Of a stretch of 64,000 nt of DNA, positions 54,015-64,000 are shown in pieces. Position numbers and translations under genes: made by a program. The DNA is from Dendrophyllia cribrosa. Lineage: Eukaryota > Cnidaria > Anthozoa > Scleractinia > Dendrophylliidae. The first letter of the stretch is position 1. Each line of letters begins with the position of its first letter. The notes beneath the pieces are model-generated. The model did no database searches. It was not told where the DNA came from and worked only from the letters and a program-made list of their open reading frames with translations. The stretch is taken from contig JAJLRJ010000013.1 in assembly GCA_024195265.1 (NCBI GenBank), forward strand, positions 1,249,403 through 1,313,402, in the 5' to 3' direction.

Positions 54015-57000
54015 ATCGTTAGTTGTGTAACTGGAATATAAAACAAGACGGCAAGCTGATCCTTACAGCGGAGAAAAGAAGATGTATGTATGTATATATT
54101 TTTTGGGCCGATATTTCGGTTTCACATAAACCTTCGACGGGAATTCAAACATAAAAGTGAGCATATACGTTAGAATCGTTTTAATTTGAAAAGTTACAAT
54201 CTGGGAACTTAAATGCGATTGGTGGATACTATACGCGTAGTAAATATAAACGAGTCCAGATGTAACATACATGACGGTTAGAAACACGGAAGCGATAGCG
54301 ATTGGTAGATACGTTGGCATGTAATTTAAGCGGACGCTAAAGATGTAGTTTGAAACGGGTAAAAAGGTAAAGAACGTTACAATAAAAAAGGTTCAAAACA
54401 TGGAACTGATAAATATGATTGGTAACTACAACGATATCCGTATTAAGACGACGGTGTTAATCAAGTTCGTCACGTCTATTAATACCCGAAGGTTCTAATA
54501 TGGAAATGTAGCAGCTTTATCGATTAGAACTCTGACTGCAATGAGCCTCGCGCGCCTTTCGTACTTAATTTAAACGTACTCAAATAACAGATAAATTGCA
54601 ATTCTAGGTTATACGATCGAATGTAGAAAGTGTCTCAAACAATATATTGCCGAGACCAAACGGTGACTCAACGAGGGCTTGGAGATAAGCGATCAGTTAC
54701 AAACTCCAACACCAATCTTTGAACCCGGCCACTCGTTGAATGACATTTAACTTATTCCTATTTAGCTAATACAAAACAGAACAGACCTTAATTACAAAGG
54801 CACCTGTCTTTTCTTTGCTGTAAGGATTTTTCAGCTTACCGTGTTGTTTTTAAACACTTGTTCAAGCTAAGATTTTCTGCTGATTCAGATCTTTATCATA
54901 GATCCGGCAACCCTCGCTGGTTTGTAGTCGCGGTTCTGCCGTTCAGTGTTTTAACTTAAACATAACCGACCTAGCATCTAACCGAATCTGCATTTCAGTA
55001 ACATAGGCAAGTTGACCACGTTTTGTTTTTGCCTTTTTTTATTTACTCGGTCCAATAAGCAAGTATTTATGGCATGAACGATTCTCAGAAAGTAGTAATT
55101 AACCTTTGGCCTTCAGTTTTCCCAGAAAGAGGCCGATCATGTAGAACGTAGGAATTTTTTGATGTGGCTATTTTATACTCACTTACTAAGGGAGGGGTCC
55201 TGGTCTCCCTTATTTTGCCAAAAAAAAAATTCAGTCTCTAACATGGCAGATATACAGTAAAAACCCGCAAGTAAGAACCTGAAAATTAAGAACCTGTTAG
55301 CCTCAAATTTGTTATTTATACCCCCAATAAACAGGAACCTATTTAGCCTAGAAAATGAAAAACAGGTTCTTATTTTCAAAAATCATCATTTAGTGATACA
55401 GAGCTGGGTAAGAATCCTGTTTGGAAAAATAGGAGCTTGCAATTTCTGTGCAGATAAATCAATTAATGTAATAAAAACGTAAAGTGAAGGAAGGTTGACA
55501 TTAATTGTATTGTATTATGACAAAAACTGTACAGCAATAAATCAGCATTGAAATATAATGTACAGTAATATACAGTGTGAGTACATGAAGAGAACAATAC
55601 AGTATAGATAATATGTAAATGTCTATGTTAATGTTCTAGGGTGTTGTTGAGGGGGAAGGGGTGGGTGGGGTTGACTGAAAAATAGGCTGATTACCATTTT
55701 ATCTTGTACCTGGATTTTATTTGTTGTTACACAGAAATAAGAACCTATTTAAGAACCTAGATAGCCTAAAATCGTGTTAACTACCATTTAAACAAGAAAC
55801 TGTTTAGGTTAACTCTAATACCACGCAGCTCTAAACAACCTCTAATTTCATTGGACCTGAGTATCACGCAGGGTCCATTGTCGTGTTGTTTGTTCTATTG
55901 TTTTCTCAGCAAATTAGAGAAGACCTTGTAAGAGCTGCGTACTGCCATCAAGTTCACTCCCCCTTCCCCACCCAAATCATAAACCGAATCTTGTTTCGAA
56001 AACGGTGAATTAAAAAAAGATTTCCTAGCGTGACACAAATACGCATCGTTTGAAATAAGAGAGAACAGACCATATTCGTATTCTCGGTATTGAACTGGAA
56101 CTAGCTATGCGAGGGAATATCATTAAAAATTGTCAGATGTATCTCCTGCAACTGATTTTTTTTAAGTTGCACGAAAAGTTGAATCGTTTTCTACTTTCTG
56201 CAACAAATTTCTTCAAGATGCACAACAAAAATACGAGCAACATGACTCTTGCAACTTGCTTCACTTCACTCTTTAGTCAACAGATGCGTCATTTTTCAAC
56301 TTACGCATTTTTTTTCTCGAGACGAGTTGCATGGCAATTGTAACGTGTAACATTCTACGTGCAACTTGCAACAAATGTTTTTGCGAGACAAGTTGCAGGG
56401 AAACTTGTTACGTGTAACAGCAGCTTAGCAGAAAAGGACACTCTTTGTTAGAAGGCTCGACAAATAATTTGCATAAAGCAAAATATTTTCAAAATGCTCC
56501 CCAGCTGTTAAAATAATGATTGCAAAGTAAGGGGCAAACATTGTTTTAATGGCTGGCTGTTTTAAAATAATATGTAAGGGTATTTTGGAAATATTTTGCT
56601 TTATGCAAATTATTTGCTTTATTACTGTTTTGCTTAAAAATGATTTTTGATTTACTTGAAAACCGTCCTTAAAATATTCTTGAAACTTCGTTTGCAGCTA
56701 GGGATACGCGAGTACTACGAAATTTGAAAGTTTCATTATGAAGTGTCTGAATAGATTTTGAGAAAAACGGCATTGTTTAAAACAAAGGGCTATAAGCTGG
56801 CATTGCTATAGTAACCGCTGTCTCTTGGAAACCAGTGTCACATAAAACTTTGATCACATTTCATAAACTTGGTGAAGTATGAAAGAAATCAAAGCGTGTC
56901 TTCCCTGCAAAATTTTAATTCCAAAACATACACCCCACGGTGAAAAAAACTGAGTCAAGCCTCCTTAAATATTCCACAAGGTAGAAACACAACTTAATGA

Positions 57001-57692
57001 TGACAAGCAGTGTTTAATGACCGATTACACTACGATATACAATACACATAAATGAGTTGGCTACTAATTGATTTACAGTTTCTTTCACTAGAACATCCAA
57101 TAAAACACGAACCACTGTAATTTAAAGTGTGCAATAATTTCAATAATGCTAATTAAAAATTCCACCTTTAATACAAGTGTGGCCATTTAACTGAAAATTA
57201 TTCACCAGTGCTTCTACAACTGTATAAGTTAGTTTTAAGTTTTAAGTATATGAATGACACCCTAAATTGTGACCATTCAAATGAAGCTTGAGATTGAAAG
57301 AAACGCCATGTGTTCTTGTTATATTTACCTGTATGTTTTCTTTATATCAAAGTCATTGCTAAATTTTTGTCTTGCTGGCTATATGTAACTAAAAACTACA
57401 AATTAAGAAAAAATATGTATTTTTAAGAAGCTGGTACAATTTAAGGGTAATTTATTTCTAAGTAAAACGAAGTAGGTCGAACTTAACATATTCCTGCAAA
57501 TATTTTTGTCAATTTTATTTGAGCCTCCAAAATGCACCAGAAAATTTGGTGATAACTTTTGTCATTCGCTCAATGTCATTAATACTGAAAAACCTGATGT
57601 AAATATTTGCCAGATCCCCTGGCGCCTTTAAGTTAATAAGTTAAAAAGATTAATGTGGACATCTGTTCTATGTGCTACAAGTTGCGTTTGAT
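54015..57692. other. Intergenic, repeats only
   Basis: No gene supported. 55264-55800 holds dispersed AAGAACCTG(T/A) repeats in both orientations. 56461-56615 is a foldback with arms AATAATTTGCATAAAGCAAA. 56130-56420 repeats a GCAACTTG/CAAGTTGC motif. AATAAA on the minus strand at 57451-57456 is the likely HMGXB4 poly(A) signal. Confidence 0.5.
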
Positions 57693-60600
57693 TCATCCCA
57701 AGCCAGGCATTAGATAAGCAAGATTATCTAACACTTCTGCCTGTTTAAATAAAAAAAATAAAATTTCAAGTCACTGCTTTATAACTATATAAGAATTTTA
57801 GGTTATTTATGAACTAAAATTAATGACTGTTCAAAGCACGCCTAATACTTACCAGGATTTACATGTAAAGTAAAAAACAAAACAAAAACAAAAGGTTTTG
57901 CTTTTGACTTCTTTTTATTCTTCCTTTTTTATTATCAGACACACGCCTGTGCTCTCAGACAAAAGACATCAATAAATTTATGCTTCACTTCAGTTGATGC
58001 AGTTATGCAAAAAGTAATAGCCCAGTTTTTTTGTATTATGCCTTTTACTACTAAAATTAATAAAATACAGAGCTAAGTTTTGATGCAATGTAATATCTGT
58101 GCCAAAATAGAGCTTGTTTAAGATAGTTTGGATCTTGAAGGGCAAATTGTCTTTGCTAAATTTAAATTTATGTAACTAAAAACTATAAATTAAGAAAAAA
58201 ATATGTATTTTTAAGGGCACAATATATTTTTAAGATCTTGAAGGGCAAGTTGTCTTTGCTTTAAGCCCTTCAGCTTATCTTAAGTGATTATTCTCTTTAT
58301 TCTCACAACCTGCACATTTGATTATGCATTGATATTACAGGAAGAATTTAGATGCTGATCATTACCTGAGTCTTTCTGGAACAGCCATCCATTTCTGGTA
58401 CTTGTGATGTAAGGAACAGCAAAGGTGATATCGCGCACAGTGCAGAGTCTAATAACACTGATAAGCTGCCATGGACTTCCCCTGGGTCCTAAAAAAATGA
58501 AAAACAACTAATAAGAAAAACATGCTGCCTAATTCCCTCTTGCTTACTGAGCAGTTAATTATGCTCACTTATGCACTCAATTCCAAGTAAGAAAGTTAGA
58601 ATAAACAGCACCACAAGAAAGTTTACTGCTCAATCACACTTACAGGTAAGCAGACTTAAGACCAAAATGATAGAACCAAATGGTACTTGTCATGGTTTGA
58701 CCAAAACTACCCACCACCCCCACCCCCACCACCACCCTATAGATTTATACTACACACCTGTACCCTGAGACAGGCTCCAATTGTCCCAAGGGATTCCCCC
58801 AGGAGTTGTAAGTGTGCTGCGAGGTCAATAGGATCAGCTTTGTCATCTTTGACTTTATGTACAGGTGTTGACGCAACTTTTGGGCTTACAATTCCAAGAG
58901 ATTTCTTGACCTCCTCTGCCTTCTTTCTCCAATGCTGGAATTGCAAGGAGAAATGAAAAGCATTTTTTACCATATTTTTTACTACAAATCACTCACTCTA
59001 GAAAGTTGGTTTACTATCTTAGAACAAACACCACTGAACCGATGCCAACAGCTACCTGTGGCCTATAAATGACTTGTCAACAGAACATGCAAACAATAGA
59101 CTGACTGAACTCACCTACAAATTTGACTAACAATACACCAAAAAAATTGCACCAACAAAACACTGAACTACAAATGTAAATGCACCAATCACTGACTTGA
59201 GTCTCAACAGCTAATAACATCATGGCTCAACTGACCAATGCCAGCAATGGCCAGACATTCATACTATCAACTGACGGTTTACAAGTCACATGATTCTGAA
59301 GATGACTTTCGCTCAGGTTGTCAAAACGTCAGTCAATGTCAACAAAAACAGTTCTTGTCAGAACCACACCAGGGCTGTCATTAATTTTGAAAGTAGGAGT
59401 TCCAAAATGAAAAATAGGCGGCTTGGCACTCGAGCACTGAAGGCACAAGTATTCTCGGGGGAAAATTGTGAAATCTAGACAACCGAAAATGCCATTTCCA
59501 GCATTTTCCTGGGGGTATTTTCACCCAAAATCTGACTCAAAAATTAGAAAAGAATGTGTTACAAGTATTTTTGATGGACTTTTTTTATTACTGTAAGCTT
59601 TCACTTCAACAGTAACATTGAAAGGAAAGGAAAGACGACGGCTGATAATGGGCAAGTAGCCAGCTGTTTTGGCAGGCTACTGGCACTTGATGACAGCCTT
59701 GCCACACTAACCGGACGTTCACACTGAACAGACTATAATTTTAATTATATTAATCACAGTTTTATTTTAAAGGTGCTATGTTATAAGGATTTGGCTGATT
59801 TTTGTTCAAAATGCTGCTAAAATTACTGAATAGATAAATAAAAGAATCGTCAATCATGTAAAAAGTTTGTTTGAATTTGAACCTACATGTAAATAAAGAG
59901 GATATACAGTAGAGCAAATTCTTAAAGAGAGAATAAACCACAACAATTTGTTGAGATTATTCAAAGACATGGGAAACAACTTGCAATCTATTCCATCCTT
60001 GCCATCCACTGGTAAAATCATACAATCATGTACATTTATTTAATAGTTTTAATGCACAAATGAATGAATAAATGAATTAATAAGTTTATTCATAAAATTA
60101 TATGGTATATAAGGTAGATATTACCTGCTTTTCTTCTTCACTGAGGTTGTTCCAAGCAATGCCAACTTTTTTACTGATTTCAGTAAACTCTGAAAAAGAA
60201 AATTGGTGAAAAGGAGGTGCCTTTATATGAACTGACGTCCGATTTTTTTTTCAACTTTATTGGACACAAACTTACAGTACAAAAATAATATGAACCAAAT
60301 GGAAAGGCACGAATAGGACATGAAGCCCCATGCAAGGCTCCTACCCAAAAAGATCTCACTAGGAAAACAATGTACAGCAGACATGTTCATGTACATGTAT
60401 GTTGTCTGCTAATTCATCCATCACTCTTTATTTATTTATTGGCCAACTGTTGACCAACATTGTGTGTTATAGGTGTTCTACACTCAGAAGATTAAACAAC
60501 TTACCTAATCCTGGGTTTTCCTCTGCAATTTTCTTGCGATATTGCTTGCAGAATAGCAAATAGGATGTCACTACCTTGGGCTTCTACAGGAAAAAGATAA

Positions 60601-63600
60601 TTTTATTAGAATCAGTGAATTTATACATCAGTATAGTACATGTAAATAACTAAGTACGAGTGTGCAAAGCAGTTCTACATTGTAACAATGTAGAACTGCT
60701 GTGGTTGTAACTTTTGAGTCTGGGAATAAAATCCTAAAGTGTGATCATTCAAATGAAAGAGCAGTATCAGTTGTGCTTTCCTGTGGTACTGTTTATTATG
60801 CTTTACAAGGTGGTTATAACTTTTGAGTCTGTGGATGAAATCCTAAAGTGTGACCATTCAAATGAAAGCTATTGAGCAGTTCTTTTGCTGTGGTACTGTT
60901 TATTATGCTGTTCAAGGTGGTTCTAAAGTTTGAGTCTGTGGATGAAATTCTAAAGTGTGACCATTCAAATGAAAGCTATTGAGCAGTATTTTCCTGTGGT
61001 GCTGTTTATTATGCTGTACAAGGTGGTTCTAACTTTTGAGTCTGTGGATGAAATCCTAAAGTGTGAACATTCAAATGAAAGCCATTGAACAGTACTTTCT
61101 TGTGCTACTGTTTGTTTCAAAGTATTTTACAAAATGATACATGTATTTGATATTTTTCATGAATTTTGATTTTTACCATTATTGAGAGTGAAAGGGTTGT
61201 ACAATGTAAAACACACCTGCGGAGTCTTGCTGCCCTTTTGTGAAGTTGCACCTCCCTTCCCCTTTTTACTTCCTGTCGCGGGAGCCTCCTTTTTCTTCTG
61301 ATCGGCAGCTTTAGCTTGTGAAGTTGTTGCCTGAGCAGGTGTACTTTTCTTTTTCTTCACTTCAGATTTAGTATTTGAAGGAAGTTTGTCTTTTTTGATC
61401 ACCAATTTAACACGTTCACCATCAGACTGAGATGACGACGATTCTGCTTGCTTTGATTTCTTTTTCTTTTTGTCACTTTCCTTTGAGGATTTTGTTGACT
61501 TTGCATCACTGCTCTCAGCTGCACCAAGTTCTGCACTTTGCATTAAACCAGGGCTGTCTGCTGCCATTTCAAGATCAATATTTTTGGAAGAGAGACCTTT
61601 AAATTTGATGGAAATTTTCTTTTTCTTCGCTTCTACTTTTTGACTCCCATCAGTGTCTGCGATATCTTCAGGTAATTTAGTCGCAGATTTCTTGTGATGT
61701 GACTTTTTGGGTGAGCCATCATCATGCTTGTGTTTGTGATGATGATGGTGGTGGTGATGATGGTGATGTTTTTTGTGCTTTGGTGATTCTTCAGTCTGAG
61801 GAAGATGTAATTTTAAAATAATGTGCTCCTGTTCTGTAGTTTCACTGCCAGAATTACTGGAAACTTTCTTTGACTTCTCTTTCCCTTTCCCTTTGCCACC
61901 TTTTTCATCAACTTTTTTGTGGACCGATCCTTTTCCTTTATCCTTTGAAACACTGGCACCAATTAAATCAGTTTCAGAGCTATCAGTAATTCCCATAGCA
62001 AGCTCACTTAGAGAAAAACCATCTTTGTTTGATTCCACACCTTCCTGTTTAATTGTCACAGCAGTTTTACTCAGACTTTGTTTCACAGATGATTCATTTG
62101 CTTGTTTCTTTTTACTTGAACTCTTAGCTTTGGTCGTCTTTGGTGTTGCCATGGTTTCACCATGAGTGACAGGATCTGGCTCTAGTTTGACCTTGACATC
62201 AGCTGCACTAAACCCTGGCACGAGAGTTTGTTGTGACGGAGCTATCTTCTTTACGGGTTTACCTTTACGTCTACTAGACCTGCCTTGATCACTTTCCTCT
62301 TTTGCACCAATGGAGCCTTTCCGCTTTGGAGTCAATTTAGAGGAACTTGGCCTTTTATTATCAGTGTTATCTACTGAACCTTCAACTTTGAGCGGAAAAC
62401 CCAGGTTGTCTTCTGATTTTTCACCTTCATGAATTGAAGCACTTTTTAATTCCTCTTTGGCAGAAGATTTCTGTCTACTGCCAACCTGTTGTCCATTATT
62501 ACTCTTTCGTTTCTTGGACTCTTTTGTAACATCAACCTTTTGCTGCTCAACTGAATTCTTTGAGGCATTTTTCTCACCCTCATGCTCTTTTTCAGAAAAA
62601 TTTCTCTCCTCATTAGTTTCATAAGGAATTTTTCCACCTTCAAGAAGCGAGAATGTTCTTTTTGGTTTGTGACCTCGTGAGGATACTCTAACTTTTGGCG
62701 AAGGTTCCTCGGAAGTTGCTGGAGTATTCTTTGACAGATCCCGGTGACACTCCTCCTCTGCCGCTGAAAATCTCCTTTTGGTCCCGTGAAGTTTTGGAGT
62801 CCTAGTTTTAGAAGATGTTTGCTTTGGTGTAATGTGTTTAGTTTCCTTTGAATCAAGGTCATCCTGAAAAGAAAAACTTTTCTTTGGTACATGTGTCCTT
62901 GATGATGATCTTACATTGGGCAAAGTTAAATCCAAAGGTCCACTTTCAACACCAGACACATCATCCTTTCCCTCATCCTCAAGCAGTGAGAAGACCCTTT
63001 TAGGAACTGGGGTCCTTGATGAAGCTCGGACCTTGGGTGAGGCCTCATCTGGAGTTTCTCTCTTGACCCTTGTGTTGGAGGGACCTTTTCCCTTTGGGGT
63101 CTTCATGACCCCAGTGCTCTTGAAGATTAGATCTCCATCAGATTTTCTTTTTGAAGAATTGCTTTTTGTCATCTTCCCATCACGACTGTTTTGTTTTTGA
63201 GTGCTTTCAAATTTTTCCTTTGTTTGTTTCACCACAACAGCTGATCCTGTTTCGAGCTCTTTCAGAAAATCTTGATAGCTCCGTCTCGTTTCTCTTTTGT
63301 GGCCGTCATCATACTTACATGTAGCAGCAGCTTTCCTTTGATTCTTAGAGACAGAACCTTCGCTTTTCGGCGTAATCGGTTGCAAGTTTGCCGAAGACAA
63401 ACAAGCTTCCCCTGCTTCAATCAAGCTAGAATCGCCTGGTTTTGAAGAAGCATCAGGAGATCTGCCAATCACAACAGTTTCTTCATCATCAAACACTTTT
63501 GGCTTTGGAGTCCTTGACGATCTTCTTACACCAGCATCGCTGTCATCGAAAGAAATATTATGTTGTGGACTATCAGTGCTTCCAACTCCTGTTTGTGATT

Positions 63601-63691
63601 TTGATCGCTTCTTTTGTGGGACAGTTGAAGGAGAGAAGTCATCGTCTCCACCTGTTTCTCTTCTACGTTTACTTGCCTTTCGATGCGACAT
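57693..63691 (-). CDS. HMGXB4: HMGXB4-like HMG-box chromatin protein, 6 exons (988 aa)
   Basis: Minus-strand exons: 63691-61217, 60583-60505, 60189-60125, 58934-58758, 58488-58366 and 57740-57693. Phases agree and the frame ends at TGA. The start is the first in-frame ATG (MSHRKASKRR). Exon 1 encodes 825 residues of disordered, Lys/Ser-rich sequence with RRSYQDFLKE (136-145), matching the vertebrate HMGXB4 N-terminal motif. It also holds EHIILKLHL and an 11-His run (about 642-652). Exons 2-4 encode the HMG box (KPKVVTSYLLFCKQYRKKIA, EISKKVGIAWNNLSEEEKQ). Exons 4-6 hold the family-specific tail DPIDLAAHLQLLGESLGTIG, GSLSVLLDSALCAISPL and DNLAYLMPGLG. Vertebrate HMGXB4 (about 600 aa) is a nuclear regulator linked to Wnt signalling and chromatin. 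The longer length here is in the disordered N-terminus. Confidence 0.93.
60709..61195. repeat. Four 106-109-bp tandem repeats of the CCCTTTCACT family, in HMGXB4 intron 1
   Basis: AACTTTTGAGTCTG-like starts recur at 60709, 60818, 60925 and 61031. Each unit contains GATGAAATCCTAAAGTGTGA and ATTCAAATGAAAG. The right edge ends GAGAGTGAAAGGG at about 61194, only 22 bp past the exon 1 donor. Complementing the 88-bp unit at 13.5 kb gives nearly the same sequence. Confidence 0.8.
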
Positions 63692-63951
63692 TTGATCAAC
63701 TGCTACCAATAAACTCTACCCGAGAAAACTAAAACTTATAAATACACAAAGGGAGCGTAAAATTTAACCCGCCATGTTGTTTTACTGGATGGCTGAGCAG
63801 GGTCTAAGTACTAATCATCTCCAGTCTCTCTCGTCCGTCCATCATGGCGGCGCTTTGAACACATTAGCGTGTTTTTGTTTCCTTCGATTTGTTTTACGTT
63901 CTCTCTGATTTGTAGTTACTAACTACGTAAGGCTTTCCCTTAGATACAAAA
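63692..63951. promoter_or_regulatory. Divergent promoter of HMGXB4 and a rightward gene
   Basis: A 260-bp gap separates the two putative start codons. It contains CATCATGGCGGCGCT near 63841 and GCCATGTTG near 63771, resembling YY1-type (GCCATnTT / AAnATGGCGGC) elements, and has no TATA box. This fits a housekeeping bidirectional promoter. Confidence 0.45.
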
Positions 63952-63973
63952 ATGAGCACTTCAGATATTAAAG
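63952..63973 (+). CDS. Possible first coding exon of a truncated neighbour gene
   Basis: AAAATGAGC start encoding MSTSDIK, followed by a strong donor AAAG/GTAAGG. The rest lies beyond the window, so the product cannot be identified. Confidence 0.4.
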
Positions 63974-64000
63974 GTAAGGACAAATTGCTCACATTTTAAA

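Noticed and set aside
56107..56343. 78-residue plus-strand frame
   Set aside because: Sits in a GCAACTTG/CAAGTTGC repeat block with no homology.
62446..62892. 148-residue minus-strand frame inside HMGXB4 exon 1
   Set aside because: Alternative frame of the exon, Arg/Lys-rich by composition only.

Overview
This window is animal nuclear DNA, most likely from an anthozoan cnidarian and probably a stony coral. Genes are rich in introns with GT/AG boundaries. The DNA is AT-rich and crowded with short terminal-inverted-repeat (TIR) elements, tRNA-derived SINEs and dead LINEs. The protein set also fits: an ApeC (apextrin C-terminal) protein and replication-dependent histones ending in the metazoan histone hairpin. 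The species assignment is an inference; I could not run a search.

Layout. 0.3-5.1 kb, minus: a four-exon secreted ApeC-CUB protein reconstructed from matching splice phases. 5.7-8.5 kb: a dead LINE carrying two nested small DNA elements. 9.2-10.3 kb, plus: a two-exon gene of unknown function. 10.36-32.1 kb, plus: a complete 28-exon FCHO (F-BAR domain only) endocytic adaptor of 1019 residues, with introns full of nested repeats. 32-38 kb: intergenic repeats. 37.9-38.9 kb, minus: single-exon ZNF367-like zinc-finger gene with E2F-type promoter sites. 42.5 kb, minus: a possible 87-residue membrane microprotein. 44.8-45.9 kb: a divergent H2B/H2A pair sharing a promoter. 47.2-48.7 kb, plus: a single-exon secretory-pathway GTPase of the guanylate-binding-protein class, fused to a peptidase S74 (intramolecular chaperone) domain. 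53.7-54.0 kb, minus: a solitary, very divergent histone H4. 57.7-63.7 kb, minus: a complete six-exon HMGXB4-like HMG-box gene. 63.95 kb, plus: what looks like the first exon of a divergent neighbour.

The genes do not form an operon or pathway. Shared themes are weak: proliferation and chromatin (H2A, H2B, H4, HMGXB4, ZNF367) and innate immunity (ApeC-CUB and perhaps the GTPase).

The most interesting items are the GTPase-S74 fusion with an intact Ser-Lys self-cleavage dyad, the ApeC-CUB architecture, the aberrant H4 with a decayed 3' hairpin, a family of CCAAT/E2F-rich mobile elements, and TTAA-flanked elements that carry their own minisatellites. Splice sites were read by eye and joined by phase; none is backed by RNA evidence.
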